From Flavobacterium panici (lineage in GTDB: Bacteria; Bacteroidota; Bacteroidia; Flavobacteriales; Flavobacteriaceae), in assembly GCF_903819335.1 (NCBI RefSeq), contig NZ_CAIJDE010000028.1:1-64000 (forward strand): a stretch of DNA of 64,000 nucleotides. Direction: 5' to 3'. Positions within the stretch are counted from its first letter, which is position 1, and the number at the start of each line of letters is the position of its first letter. The notes under the pieces were generated by a model. The model saw nothing but the letters and a program-made list of their open reading frames with translations. It searched no databases and was not told the DNA's origin. Positions 20,149-30,223 of the stretch are shown here, piece by piece. Position numbers and translations under genes: made by a program.

Positions 20149-20182
20149 AAAATCCCTTCAATATTCGAAGGGATTTTTTTAT
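20149..20182 (+). terminator. Rho-independent terminator of the DUF1456 gene
   Basis: AAATCCCTTC pairs with GAAGGGATTT, followed by seven or more T. Confidence 0.85.
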
Positions 20183-20200
20183 TACATATCATTTTATTGT

Positions 20201-20451
20201 AGAGACGCACCATAATGAAAAATACTTTGCGTAGACGCACTGCTGTGCGTCTCTACGATATACTTTGTCTTAAAAAATATTCTCAAAAGAAATGTTTTTG
20301 ATATAATTACAAAAAAAAACTCCGAATATCTAAGGGATCTTTTATTACACATCATTGATCGTAGAGACGCACTGCTGTGCGTCTCTACGATATACTTTGT
20401 CTTAAAAAATATTCTCAAAAGGAATGTTTTTGATATAATTTCAAAAAAAAA
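20201..20451. repeat. Tandem duplication carrying a gtagagacgcac palindrome
   Basis: An 86-bp segment (20234-20319) is repeated almost exactly at 20366-20451, 132 bp away. Each copy holds a palindrome with 12-nt arms gtagagacgcac and gtgcgtctctac around tgct (complete at 20361-20388), then a shared AT-rich tail. A degenerate terminator-like piece (aagggatctttt) separates the copies. The palindrome resembles REP-like repeats seen in other phyla, notably cyanobacteria. Any peptide read from this stretch is a translation of the repeat, not a gene. Confidence 0.8.
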
Positions 20452-20477
20452 TCCCTCCGAATGTCGAAGGGATTTTC
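20449..20477 (-). terminator. Rho-independent terminator of sucC
   Basis: On the minus strand AAATCCCTTCGA pairs with TCGGAGGGATTT, followed by a run of T. It nearly matches the terminator at 20149, so the region between them is bounded by related hairpins. Confidence 0.8.
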
Positions 20478-20501
20478 TATATAATTTGATTTCTTATTTA
20501 A

Positions 20502-21695
20502 TTAAGAAAGAGCAGCTTTAACTTGATCAGCAGCTTCTTGGAATTGAACAGCTGATAAGATTGGCATACCAGAATTGTCAATTAATTCTTTTGCAATTTC
20601 AGCATTTGTTCCTTGTAAACGAACAATGATTGGCACTTTAATAGCATCACCCATGTTTTTGTAAGCATCAACAACACCTTGAGCAACACGGTCACAACGA
20701 ACGATTCCTCCAAAGATATTAATTAAAATAGCTTTTACGTTTGGATCTTTCAAGATAATTCTGAAAGCAGTTTCAACACGTTTTGCATCAGCAGTTCCTC
20801 CTACGTCAAGGAAGTTAGCAGGCTCAAAACCAGCATATTTAATTAAATCCATAGTTGCCATTGCAAGACCAGCTCCGTTTACCATACATCCTACAGTACC
20901 GTCAAGATCTACATAGTTCAAACCTACTTCTTTAGCTTCAACTTCGATTGGATTCTCCTCACGGATATCTCTCATTTCAGCATATTTAGCTTGTCTATAT
21001 AAAGCGTTATCGTCGATATTCACTTTAGCATCAACAGCTAAGATTTTGTTATCAGATGTTTTTAAAACTGGGTTGATTTCAAACATAGAAGCATCAGAAC
21101 CAATGTAAGCGTTGTATAATGCATCGATGAATTTCACCATTTCTTTAAAAGCATTTCCAGAAAGACCTAAGTTAAAGGCAATTCTTCTTGCTTGAAAACC
21201 TTGTAATCCAACAGAAGGATCGATTTCTTCAGTAAAGATTAAGTGAGGAGTGTGCTCAGCAACTTCTTCGATATCCATTCCACCTTCAGTAGAATACATG
21301 ATCATGTTGCGTCCTGTACCTCTATTCAATAAAACAGAAACATAAAACTCAGAAGTTTCACTTTCACCAGGATAGTAAACATCTTCAGCAACTAAAATTT
21401 TGTTTACTTTTTTACCTTCAGGCGGAGTCTGAGGTGTGATCAATTGCATTCCGATGATTTGTTCTGCTAACTCTTCAACTTGCTGTAAGTTTTTTGCCAG
21501 CTTAACTCCACCACCTTTTCCACGACCACCTGCGTGAATTTGTGCTTTTATTACGTGCCATCCTGTACCAGTTTCGGCAGTTAATTGTTTTGCAGCAGCT
21601 ACAGCTTCAACCGCATTGTTAGCCACAATTCCGCGTTGAGTGCGTACTCCGTAACTTGCTAAAATTTCTTTTCCTTGATATTCGTGTATGTTCAT
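20502..21695 (-). CDS. sucC: Succinyl-CoA synthetase (ADP-forming) beta subunit
   Basis: TCA-cycle enzyme subunit with an ATP-grasp domain; with SucD it converts succinyl-CoA, ADP and phosphate to succinate, CoA and ATP. Start at 21695 (MNIHEYQGKEILASYGV) gives 397 aa, the family norm; the in-frame extension to 21755 is rejected. KAQIHAGGRGKGGGVKLA, NLGLSGNAF, FEINPVLK and NIFGGIVRCD are all present. No sucD lies next to it in the window. Confidence 0.97.
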   Translation of the reverse strand: MNIHEYQGKEILASYGVRTQRGIVANNAVEAVAAAKQLTAETGTGWHVIKAQIHAGGRGKGGGVKLAKNLQQVEELAEQIIGMQLITPQTPPEGKKVNKILVAEDVYYPGESETSEFYVSVLLNRGTGRNMIMYSTEGGMDIEEVAEHTPHLIFTEEIDPSVGLQGFQARRIAFNLGLSGNAFKEMVKFIDALYNAYIGSDASMFEINPVLKTSDNKILAVDAKVNIDDNALYRQAKYAEMRDIREENPIEVEAKEVGLNYVDLDGTVGCMVNGAGLAMATMDLIKYAGFEPANFLDVGGTADAKRVETAFRIILKDPNVKAILINIFGGIVRCDRVAQGVVDAYKNMGDAIKVPIIVRLQGTNAEIAKELIDNSGMPILSAVQFQEAADQVKAALS

Positions 21696-22110
21696 AATAT
21701 AGAATTTGTCTGGTTCTGAATTTAGTTCAGAATAAAAGTCGGACAAAAGTAACAAAATACAACTTAATAGTAAAATCTTTTTCTATTAAAAAATGACTCT
21801 TATAGGTATTAAACGTTTATTCTTTTTCAATGCAAAGAAATAGTTAACGAAACGATTTGTTAATATTAACTCAAAATCACTAAAACGTTTGATATTTAAC
21901 AAAAACTTCACCGTATTTATTAGCCTTGAGACGATTTTTCTTAATATATTTTAATCTGGATTATCATTTTATCATTTCGCAATGGTTAATATAATATTAT
22001 TATCAATTAAGAAGCCTTTTTCTAATATTACAACAAAAATGTAAGCGAAAGTATAATTTCACTACATTATGTTTAACGAAATCTTTATTTTTGTAGAAAA
22101 AATATCAAGA
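21696..22110. other. Divergent promoter region between sucC and gltB
   Basis: About 415 bp without a gene. It holds a minus-strand -7 box for sucC, TACTTTTG, at 21751-21744, and a plus-strand box for gltB, TATTTTTG, at 22086-22093. The centre is very AT-rich, with repeated aaacgtttg/aaacgttta-like strings (about 21808-21817 and 21882-21891) that could be regulator sites. No terminator or repeat is seen. Confidence 0.5.
22086..22093 (+). promoter_or_regulatory. -7 box of gltB promoter
   Basis: TATTTTTG lies 18 bp before the ATG at 22111 and inside the in-frame extension that begins at 22069. Its position favours 22111 as the real start. Confidence 0.5.
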
Positions 22111-25100
22111 ATGAAAGTTAAAGAACAAGGGCTTTATCTGCCTGAATTTGAACACGACAATTGTGGTGCAGGATTTATTTGTAATTTGAATGGTATTAAA
22201 TCAAATGATATTATTCACAAAGCATTAGACATCTTAATTAAATTGGAACATCGTGGTGCCGTTAGTTCTGATGGAAGAACTGGAGACGGGGCGGGAATCT
22301 TATTTGATATTCCTCATGATTTTTTTAAGAAGGTTTGTGACTTTGAAATCCCGGAAACGCGTGAGTATGCAGTAGGAATGGTTTTTTTACCAAAAAGCAA
22401 AAACCAGGTATCTTTTTGTATCAATGCATTTGAAGCAACTATTAAAGATCAAAACTTAAAGATCTTAGGTTGGAGAGATGTACCTGTTGACGTTGAAAAT
22501 TTAGGGCAGATCGCCGCAGAAAAAGAACCAACAATTAAACAAGTTTTCGTTTCTAAAAACGGACAGGATTTAACTGAACAAGAATTTAATGCAAAACTTT
22601 TTGCAGCTAGAAAAATTGCTGAACATGCCGTAAGAGGTTCAAAAACTTCTGAAAGTCACATGTTTTATTTTACTAGTTTATCGACAACTACTATAATATA
22701 TAAAGGTCTATTGATGCCGGAAGACATCAGCCGTTATTATATAGATTTGAAAGATCCTGACTTAGTGACGCGTTTAGCGCTTGTACACCAGCGTTTCTCT
22801 ACAAATACATTCCCATCTTGGGATTTAGCTCAACCGTTTAGATACATGTGTCATAATGGTGAGATCAACACACTTCGTGGAAACGTAAGCCGTATGCGTG
22901 CTCGTGAAGAGCTTATGCAGAGCAAAGTTTTTGGCGATGATATCAAAAAATTATTCCCAATTATCTTAGAAGGAAAATCAGATTCTGCTTCTATGGATAT
23001 GGTTGTAGAACTTTTATTAATGACAGGTCGTTCATTGCCAGAAGCAATGATGATGGTTGTTCCTGAAGCTTGGGAAAAACACCAAACAATGTCTCCTGAA
23101 AAGAGAGCATTCTACGAGTTTAACGCTTGTATTATGGAGCCTTGGGATGGTCCAGCTTCTATTCCGTTTACAGATGGAAACGTAATTGGTGCTTTATTAG
23201 ACAGAAACGGATTGCGTCCTTCTCGTTATACATTAACACATAGTGGTTTCGTAATCATGTCATCAGAAATTGGTGTACTAGATATCGATCCGGAAGATGT
23301 AATTCAGCACGGTCGTTTAGAGCCAGGAAAAATGTTCTTGGTTGATATGAACGAAGGCCGTATTATTGAAGACGAAGAAGTTAAAAAAGCAATCGTTACA
23401 AAACGTCCGTACCAGGAATGGCTGGATGCTAACTTATTGCCTTTAGCAAAAGTTCCTTATACGAATAACCCAACTCCGGTTGAGAAATTAGATTTCCAGA
23501 CAAGACAGCGTTTATTTGGTTATACAATTGAAGATTTAAAAACAATCATCAACCCAATGGGAGGACAAGGAGCTGAAGCAATCAGTTCTATGGGTAACGA
23601 TACGCCTTTAGCAGTATTGTCAGAGCAGCCTCAATTGTTGTACAACTATTTCAAACAATTATTTGCTCAGGTTACTAATCCGCCTTTGGATGGTATTCGT
23701 GAAGAAATCATTACTGATATTAGTTTAGCTGTTGGAGGAGATTTCAATATTTTTGAAATTGAATCTAAACAATGTAAAAAACTAAAAATCCAAAATCCAG
23801 TTATTTCTAATGAGGATTTAGATAAAATTAGAAACATTGATCACGTGGATTTCAAATCGGCTACAATTTCTACTTTATATAAAATAGAAAAAGGAGTTAA
23901 CGGTTTAGAGCGTGCGCTTGAAAAATGTGTTCAGGCAACTTTCAAAGCTGTAAATGAAGGATGTAATGTTATTATTCTTTCTGATAGAGGCGTAAGTGAA
24001 GAATTAGCACCAATTCCTATGTTATTGGCTTGTTCTTACATTCATCACTCTTTGAACATTTTACAGGTTCGTTCTAAATTCGGAATCATCATCGAATCTG
24101 CAGAACCTCGTGAACCGCATCATTTTGCATTATTGTTTGGATACGGTGCAAGTGCCATCAATCCTTACATGGTAAACGAAATTATTCACGATCAGGTAGC
24201 TCAAGGTTTCATTACCGGAGTAAAAGCTGATTATGCTGTTGTAAACTACAACAAAGCGATTGCAAAAGGTATCGTTAAAATCATGAACAAAATTGGTATC
24301 TCTACATTACATTCATACAGAGCTGCTCAGATTTTCGAGATTTTAGGTTTAAACAAAACATTTACTTCTAAATACTTCCCTTACACGCCATCAAGAATCG
24401 AAGGAATTGGTTTAATGGAAGTGGAAAAAGAAGTTAAAAAACGTTTCCAAAAAGCTTTCCCTAATTCAAAAGTGGCAAGTTTGCTTTCTCTTGAAATTGG
24501 AGGTATTTACAGATGGAGACGCGGTGGTGAAAAACACATGTTTAACCCAACTACTATTTCTAAATTACAACAAGCGGTTCGTTTAAACAGCCCTGAAAGT
24601 TATAAAGAATACTCAAATGCCGTTAACGAGCAAAGCTCAAACTTAATGACTATTAGAGGTTTATTTGAATTCAACAATTTAGATCCAATTTCTATTGACG
24701 AAGTAGAACCTTGGACAGAAATTGTAAAAAAATTCAAAACGGGTGCAATGTCTTACGGTTCTATCAGCCAGGAAGCGCACGAGAATTTAGCGATTGCAAT
24801 GAATAGAATTGGCGGAAAAAGTAATTCTGGAGAAGGTGGAGAAGATCCAAAACGTTTCCAGAAAGAAATTAATGGAGATTCCAGAAACAGTGCAATCAAA
24901 CAAGTTGCTTCGGGACGTTTTGGTGTTTCGATCAACTATTTGACAAACGCTAAAGAAATCCAGATTAAAATGGCTCAAGGTGCGAAACCTGGTGAAGGTG
25001 GACAATTACCTGGAGAAAAAGTGGTGCCGTGGATTGCTGAAACTAGAAACTCTACACCTTATGTAGGTTTGATTTCACCTCCTCCTCACCACGATATTTA

Positions 25101-26628
25101 TTCAATTGAGGATTTATCTCAGTTGATTTACGATTTGAAAAATGCAAACCGTGAAGCACGTGTAAACGTAAAATTAGTTTCTGAAGTTGGAGTTGGAACC
25201 ATCGCTGCCGGTGTTGCCAAAGCTAAAGCTGACGTTATCTTAATTTCTGGTTACGACGGAGGAACGGGAGCTGCACCATTAACATCATTACAACACACAG
25301 GTATTCCGTGGGAACTTGGTTTAGCTGAAGCTCAGCAGACTTTGATCTTAAACGATTTAAGAAGCCGTGTAGTTTTAGAGTGTGACGGACAGTTAAAAAC
25401 AGGTCGTGACGTTGCTATCGCAGCTTTATTAGGAGCTGAGGAATTTGGTTTTGCAACCGCTCCGCTTGTGGCTTCTGGATGTATCATGATGAGAGCTTGT
25501 CACTTAAATACTTGCCCTGTTGGTATTGCAACTCAGGATCCTGAATTGAGAAAAAATTTCAAAGGAACTCCAGAGCACGTAATCAACTTTATGTATTTTA
25601 TTGCTGAGGAGTTAAGAGAAATCATGGCACAGTTAGGTTTCAGAACTTTAAAAGAAATGGTTGGTCAGTCACAAAAGTTAAATGTGAACAAAGCGATCAA
25701 ACATTACAAAGCAAATGGTTTAGATTTATCACCAATTCTATACAAACCGGAAAAAGCGAAAACACAGCCAAATCACAATACAACACAACAAGATCACCAA
25801 CTTGAAAACGTATTAGATTTTGACATTATCAAAGAAGCAATTCCGTCTATTTACAGAAAAGAGAAAACAAGAGTAACATTTAAAATTAAAAATACAGACC
25901 GTTCTGTAGGTGCGATTTTGAGTAACGAAATCTCAAAAATTTATGGCGCACAAGGATTACCTGATGACACTATTTTAGTTGATTTTGAAGGTTCTGCCGG
26001 ACAAAGTTTTGGTGCTTTTGCAACAAACGGATTGTCGTTTAAAATTCACGGAAACTGTAATGATTACTTAGGAAAAGGTCTTTCTGGAGGAAAACTAATT
26101 GTAAAAGTACCTCCTACTGCAACTTTCAAACCTGAAGAAAATATCATTATCGGGAACGTTGCCCTTTACGGAGCTATTACCGGAGAGGCTTATATTAATG
26201 GAATGGCCGGAGAGCGTTTCTGTGTTAGAAATTCTGGAGCAACAGCAGTTGTTGAAGGAATTGGAGATCACGGTTGCGAGTACATGACCGGTGGTACAGT
26301 AGTAGTTTTAGGAAAAACAGGAAGAAACTTTGCAGCTGGAATGAGCGGTGGTGTAGCTTATGTTTACGATCCAAATAAGAAATTCGACTCAACAGTTTGT
26401 AACATGGAAATGGTTGCATTCGATCCTATGGAAGAAGAAGATCTTACTAAACTAAGACGATTGATCAAAAATCATTCATTGTACACAAGCAGTCCATTAG
26501 CAAAAAGAATTTTAGCAGACTGGGAAAATCAACAAAAGCACTTTGTAAAAGTAATGCCAACTGATTACAAAAAAGCATTACAAAGAATTGCAGAAGAGAA
26601 AAAAATAGAAGAATTAATAGCGGGATAA
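22111..26628 (+). CDS. gltB: Glutamate synthase (NADPH) large subunit
   Basis: Makes two glutamates from glutamine and 2-oxoglutarate. From the start at 22111 the protein has 1505 aa. A short propeptide of 17 residues precedes Cys18 (EFEHDN then CGAGF), the N-terminal nucleophile of the glutaminase domain. Then follow the central domain, the FMN-binding synthase domain ([25 protein letters not shown]), the 3Fe-4S cysteines in [15 protein letters not shown] (about 1122-1136) and the GXGXG beta-helix repeats at the C-terminus. gltD follows after 132 bp. icd and this operon together tie the TCA cycle to nitrogen assimilation. Confidence 0.97.
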   Translation: MKVKEQGLYLPEFEHDNCGAGFICNLNGIKSNDIIHKALDILIKLEHRGAVSSDGRTGDGAGILFDIPHDFFKKVCDFEIPETREYAVGMVFLPKSKNQVSFCINAFEATIKDQNLKILGWRDVPVDVENLGQIAAEKEPTIKQVFVSKNGQDLTEQEFNAKLFAARKIAEHAVRGSKTSESHMFYFTSLSTTTIIYKGLLMPEDISRYYIDLKDPDLVTRLALVHQRFSTNTFPSWDLAQPFRYMCHNGEINTLRGNVSRMRAREELMQSKVFGDDIKKLFPIILEGKSDSASMDMVVELLLMTGRSLPEAMMMVVPEAWEKHQTMSPEKRAFYEFNACIMEPWDGPASIPFTDGNVIGALLDRNGLRPSRYTLTHSGFVIMSSEIGVLDIDPEDVIQHGRLEPGKMFLVDMNEGRIIEDEEVKKAIVTKRPYQEWLDANLLPLAKVPYTNNPTPVEKLDFQTRQRLFGYTIEDLKTIINPMGGQGAEAISSMGNDTPLAVLSEQPQLLYNYFKQLFAQVTNPPLDGIREEIITDISLAVGGDFNIFEIESKQCKKLKIQNPVISNEDLDKIRNIDHVDFKSATISTLYKIEKGVNGLERALEKCVQATFKAVNEGCNVIILSDRGVSEELAPIPMLLACSYIHHSLNILQVRSKFGIIIESAEPREPHHFALLFGYGASAINPYMVNEIIHDQVAQGFITGVKADYAVVNYNKAIAKGIVKIMNKIGISTLHSYRAAQIFEILGLNKTFTSKYFPYTPSRIEGIGLMEVEKEVKKRFQKAFPNSKVASLLSLEIGGIYRWRRGGEKHMFNPTTISKLQQAVRLNSPESYKEYSNAVNEQSSNLMTIRGLFEFNNLDPISIDEVEPWTEIVKKFKTGAMSYGSISQEAHENLAIAMNRIGGKSNSGEGGEDPKRFQKEINGDSRNSAIKQVASGRFGVSINYLTNAKEIQIKMAQGAKPGEGGQLPGEKVVPWIAETRNSTPYVGLISPPPHHDIYSIEDLSQLIYDLKNANREARVNVKLVSEVGVGTIAAGVAKAKADVILISGYDGGTGAAPLTSLQHTGIPWELGLAEAQQTLILNDLRSRVVLECDGQLKTGRDVAIAALLGAEEFGFATAPLVASGCIMMRACHLNTCPVGIATQDPELRKNFKGTPEHVINFMYFIAEELREIMAQLGFRTLKEMVGQSQKLNVNKAIKHYKANGLDLSPILYKPEKAKTQPNHNTTQQDHQLENVLDFDIIKEAIPSIYRKEKTRVTFKIKNTDRSVGAILSNEISKIYGAQGLPDDTILVDFEGSAGQSFGAFATNGLSFKIHGNCNDYLGKGLSGGKLIVKVPPTATFKPEENIIIGNVALYGAITGEAYINGMAGERFCVRNSGATAVVEGIGDHGCEYMTGGTVVVLGKTGRNFAAGMSGGVAYVYDPNKKFDSTVCNMEMVAFDPMEEEDLTKLRRLIKNHSLYTSSPLAKRILADWENQQKHFVKVMPTDYKKALQRIAEEKKIEELIAG

Positions 26629-26635
26629 ATGATTT

Positions 26636-26735
26636 TAGAATTCAGATTTTAGATTTTAGATTTATTTACAATGTCTTCCTGAGCGAAGTCGAAGGATGAA
26701 ATTGGAATTTGGAATTTTAAGAATTGGAATTTTTA
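26636..26735. repeat. Repeat fragments between gltB and gltD
   Basis: Three dispersed-repeat fragments in a row: tttagattttagatt strings (26636-26662), cctgagcgaagtcgaagg (26679-26696), also present at 31529-31545, and ttggaatttggaat (26702-26735), also present at 2587-2605. No promoter box is obvious, so gltD is probably transcribed from gltB. Confidence 0.55.
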
Positions 26736-26760
26736 AACATTTACATTTAATTAAAATGTC

Positions 26761-28215
26761 ATGGGTAAAATAGGCGGATTTAAAGAATATAACAGAGCCG
26801 ACGAAAGTAATTTAGCAGTAGCAGAACGTGTTTCAAACTACAACGAATTTACTATTCCGTTAGCAAAAGATAAAGTAAAAGAACAAGGTTCAAGATGTAT
26901 GGATTGTGGTATTCCTTTTTGCCACAGTGGTTGTCCGTTAGGAAATTTAATTCCCGACTTCAACGACATGGTACATCAGGAAGAATGGCAGAGCGCATTA
27001 GAGATTTTACAATCAACTAATAACTTTCCGGAATTCACAGGACGCTTATGCCCTGCTCCATGCGAAAAAGCATGTGTATTAGGAATCATTAAAGATCCTG
27101 TATCAATCGAAAACATCGAGAAAAACATTGTTGAAATTGGTTTTGCAGAAGGCTGGATTAAACCTCAGGCTCCAAAAACAAGAACTGGTAAAACAGTTGC
27201 TGTTATTGGTTCAGGACCTGCGGGACTTGCAGCAGCGCAGCAATTAAACAGAGCTGGTCACACAGTTACAGTTTTTGAAAGAGACAACGCAATTGGAGGT
27301 TTATTACGTTACGGAATTCCAAATTTCAAATTAGAAAAAGGAATTATCGACAGACGTGTAGCAATCCTTGAAGCTGAAGGAATCACTTTTAAAACTGATG
27401 TAAACGTTGGTGTAAACTTTAGCGTAGCAGAATTAAACACTTTCGATTCTATCGTTTTATGCGGAGGAGCAACAGAAAGAAGAAGTTTGCCAACTAAAGG
27501 AATCGAAAGCAAAGGTGTTGTTCAGGCAATGGATTTCCTTACACAACAAACAAAAGTTTTATACGGAGAATCAATTCCGGACCAAATTAAAGCAACTGGT
27601 AAAGATGTAATCGTTATTGGTGGTGGAGATACAGGTTCTGACTGTATTGGAACTTCAAACAGACACGGAGCAAAATCGGTAACTAACTTTGAGATTTTAC
27701 CAAAACCTCCAGTTGGAAGAAGCGAATCAACTCCTTGGCCTTTCTGGCCGTTGCAGTTAAAAACTTCATCTTCTCACGAAGAAGGTTGTGACAGAAACTG
27801 GTTAATCAATACTAAAGAATTCATTTCTAATGATAAAGGTGAATTAACTGGATTAAAAACTGTTGAAGTACAATGGAAAATGACTCCGGGTCAACGTCCA
27901 GAATTAATCGAAAAAGAAGGTTCTGAGAAAATCTGGCCTTGCGATTTAGCTTTATTAGCTCTTGGATTTACTGGTCCTGAGAAAACATTAAGCGAGCAGT
28001 TAGGAATCGAAACTGATTTTAGAAGCAATTACAAAGCGCATAATTATCAAACAAACGTTCCTCACATTTTCACTGCGGGTGATATGAGAAGAGGACAATC
28101 ATTAATCGTGTGGGCTATTTCAGAAGGTCGCGAAGCAGCAAGAGAGGTAGATTTGTTCTTAATGGGCTCTACCAACCTGCCTACTAAAGGAAGAGGAGAT
28201 TTACCTAGTTTATAA
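26761..28215 (+). CDS. gltD: Glutamate synthase (NADPH) small subunit
   Basis: Electron-donating partner of GltB. N-terminal cysteine clusters CMDCGIPFCHSGCPLGN (about 41-57) and CPAPCEKAC (about 98-106) bind two 4Fe-4S centres. FAD is bound at VIGSGPAGLAAAQ (about 147-159) and NADPH at VIGGGDTGSDC (about 284-294). Length 484 aa. Sits 132 bp after gltB in the same direction and is followed by a terminator. Confidence 0.97.
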   Translation: MGKIGGFKEYNRADESNLAVAERVSNYNEFTIPLAKDKVKEQGSRCMDCGIPFCHSGCPLGNLIPDFNDMVHQEEWQSALEILQSTNNFPEFTGRLCPAPCEKACVLGIIKDPVSIENIEKNIVEIGFAEGWIKPQAPKTRTGKTVAVIGSGPAGLAAAQQLNRAGHTVTVFERDNAIGGLLRYGIPNFKLEKGIIDRRVAILEAEGITFKTDVNVGVNFSVAELNTFDSIVLCGGATERRSLPTKGIESKGVVQAMDFLTQQTKVLYGESIPDQIKATGKDVIVIGGGDTGSDCIGTSNRHGAKSVTNFEILPKPPVGRSESTPWPFWPLQLKTSSSHEEGCDRNWLINTKEFISNDKGELTGLKTVEVQWKMTPGQRPELIEKEGSEKIWPCDLALLALGFTGPEKTLSEQLGIETDFRSNYKAHNYQTNVPHIFTAGDMRRGQSLIVWAISEGREAAREVDLFLMGSTNLPTKGRGDLPSL

Positions 28216-28311
28216 TTTTTTATAGACTCTAAGATGCTAAGGTTCTAAGATACTGAGTTTTTCTCTTAGAATTTTATTTACTTTTATTCCAATAAACAAC
28301 ATAACTACTAA

Positions 28312-28348
28312 CAAACCCTTGAATTTATATTCAGGGGTTTTGTTTTTT
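28312..28348 (+). terminator. Terminator of gltB-gltD
   Basis: AAACCCTTGAAT pairs with ATTCAGGGGTTT (one wobble), followed by tgtttttt. Confidence 0.75.
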
Positions 28349-28349
28349 A

Positions 28350-28582
28350 GCCACAGATTGCACAGATTAAAAGGATTTTTTGTTTGCCCATGAATTACAC
28401 GAATTCTCACAAATTTTTAATTGTAGATTTTTCGCAAAATACTCGAAACATAGCCCGTGGTTTCAACCACGGGAACGCAATATCTGATTACGTCCAATCT
28501 TTAACGTTTCCCGTGGTTGAAACCACGGGCTATGTTTGAAATTGAAATCGGCAAGAAATTAAAAATTAGTGTAATTCGTGGC
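28350..28582. repeat. Nested repeats with an inverted pair of cccgtggttt palindromes
   Basis: Within the 540-bp gap between gltD and lysA, two copies of the 20-bp palindrome CCCGTGGTTTCAACCACGGG lie head-to-head: left arm 28446-28475, right arm 28508-28537, perfect over 30 bp, 32 bp apart. This is a BIME-like pair. It sits inside an outer element with arms starting gcccatgaattacacg (28386) and ending gtgtaattcgtggc (28582), the same family as at 13996 and 19461. A gccacagatt fragment lies at 28350-28370. Confidence 0.8.
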
Positions 28583-28732
28583 AAAAAACCTTTGTATCTT
28601 TGTATCTCTGCCCCTTTGAACCTCCTACAACGTTACAAAATTTGAAAACAAGCAACTTTTTGTTTAAAAACAAACAATTTGTTACAATTTGTTATTTTTC
28701 TACAAATAATTTGCAGTTAGTTAAAAGTGTAA

Positions 28733-28740
28733 TAACTTTG
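28733..28740 (+). promoter_or_regulatory. lysA promoter (-33 and -7)
   Basis: TAACTTTG at 28733-28740 with a TTTG at 28710-28713 as -33 element, 19 bp apart. It is one of the few promoters here with both elements. The ATG is 18 bp after the box. Confidence 0.6.
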
Positions 28741-28758
28741 CTCAAAATGATTTAAAAA

Positions 28759-29982
28759 ATGCAAGCAAAAGATTTACTGCAGTTAGCAGACCAATTTGGA
28801 AGTCCATTATATGTTTATGATGCCGAAAAAATCCAATCTCAGTACAATAGGTTAACTAAAGCTTTCTCTAAGGTAGAAAACTTAAGAGTTAATTACGCCA
28901 TGAAGGCATTGTCAAACGTTGCGATTCTTCAGTTATTAAAGAACATGGGGTCTGGCTTAGATACTGTATCAATTCAGGAAGTTCAGTTAGGACTTCATGC
29001 TGGCTATGAACCCGAAAGAATTTTCTTTACACCAAACGGAGTTTCTCTTGAAGAAATCGAAGAAGTTGCCGCAATGGGTGTACAAATCAATATCGACAAT
29101 TTATCTATTTTAGAGCAATTCGGAACAAAACATCCTCATATTCCGGTATGTATTCGTATTAATCCACACGTAATGGCGGGCGGAAATGCTAATATTTCTG
29201 TTGGACATATCGATAGTAAATTCGGGATTTCTGTTCACCAAATTCCGCATATATTGCGAATTGTTGAAAATACAAAAATGAGCATTGTTGGAATTCACAT
29301 GCACACAGGATCCGATATTTTAGATATTGAAGTATTCTTGTATGCAGCCGAAATTTTATTCGATACTGCAAAACACTTCAAAGATTTACAATTCTTAGAT
29401 TTTGGAAGCGGATTCAAAGTGCCTTACAAAAAAGACGATATCGAAACCGACATCGAAGAATTAGGTAAAAAATTATCAAAAAGATTTAATTCTTTCTGTG
29501 CAGAATATGGCAGAGATTTAACCTTGATTTTCGAACCAGGAAAATTCCTGGTGAGCGAAGCAGGTTTCTTCTTAGCAAAAGTAAACGTAGTAAAACAAAC
29601 AACTTCAACAGTTTTCGCCGGAATCGATAGTGGTTTCAACCACTTAATCCGTCCAATGTTTTATGGATCGCAGCATTATATCGAAAACATCTCAAATCCA
29701 AAAGGAAAAGAACGTTTTTACTCTGTTGTAGGATACATTTGCGAAACTGATACTTTTGCCAATAACCGCAGAATCTCTGAAATTACCGAAGGTGATATTC
29801 TTGCTTTCAGAAACGCCGGAGCATATTGTTTCTCAATGTCATCCAACTACAATTCAAGATACAAACCAGCCGAAGTTCTTTGGATGAACGGACAAGGAAT
29901 CTTGATTCGTGCACACGAAACTTTCGAAGATTTACTTAAAAATCAAATTCCGTTACCGCAAGAAGTTGCTGCAACAGTTTAA
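28759..29982 (+). CDS. lysA: Diaminopimelate decarboxylase
   Basis: Last step of lysine synthesis: meso-diaminopimelate to L-lysine and CO2. Fold-type III PLP enzyme; the Schiff-base Lys is Lys49 in YAMKAL. Other conserved parts: SGLDTVSIQEVQLG, HMHTGSD (about 178-184), FEPGKFLVSEAG (about 259-270), GFNHLIRP, CETDTF (about 331-336) and the C-terminal NAGAYCFSMSSNYN. Length 407 aa. Promoter and terminator suggest it is monocistronic. Confidence 0.95.
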   Translation: MQAKDLLQLADQFGSPLYVYDAEKIQSQYNRLTKAFSKVENLRVNYAMKALSNVAILQLLKNMGSGLDTVSIQEVQLGLHAGYEPERIFFTPNGVSLEEIEEVAAMGVQINIDNLSILEQFGTKHPHIPVCIRINPHVMAGGNANISVGHIDSKFGISVHQIPHILRIVENTKMSIVGIHMHTGSDILDIEVFLYAAEILFDTAKHFKDLQFLDFGSGFKVPYKKDDIETDIEELGKKLSKRFNSFCAEYGRDLTLIFEPGKFLVSEAGFFLAKVNVVKQTTSTVFAGIDSGFNHLIRPMFYGSQHYIENISNPKGKERFYSVVGYICETDTFANNRRISEITEGDILAFRNAGAYCFSMSSNYNSRYKPAEVLWMNGQGILIRAHETFEDLLKNQIPLPQEVAATV

Positions 29983-30008
29983 AATAAAAAAAAAGAGAAT
30001 ATCACCGA

Positions 30009-30041
30009 AGTCCCGTTTCTTATTTGAGGCGGGATTTTTTT
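30009..30041 (+). terminator. Terminator of lysA
   Basis: GTCCCG pairs with CGGGAT over a loop of about 14 nt, then eight T. Confidence 0.65.
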
Positions 30042-30177
30042 TATTACATATTTTTATTAATTATTCCATACTGTTTTTTAATATTCTCAAAAATGAGGTT
30101 TCAGAAAGGTAATCACATAAGAATCTAAAAATCTTCTATTTATAGAAAACATAATTTTAATTTTACAAGAAAAATAT

Positions 30178-30185
30178 TATTTTTG
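30178..30185 (+). promoter_or_regulatory. -7 box before the YCF48-like gene
   Basis: TATTTTTG, 38 bp before the start codon at 30224. Confidence 0.5.
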
Positions 30186-30223
30186 AAACGACAATTTTGT
30201 AAAATAAAACTTAAATAAATTCT

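Noticed and set aside
20194..20418. Minus-strand 74-codon frame
   Set aside because: It is a translation of the tandem palindromic repeat, visible as a repeated peptide.
21696..21755. Upstream in-frame start for sucC
   Set aside because: MNIHEYQGKEIL at 21695 is the family N-terminus and the extension overlaps the promoter.
22069..22110. Upstream in-frame start for gltB
   Set aside because: The extension overlaps the -7 box and would lengthen the propeptide before Cys18 beyond family norm.
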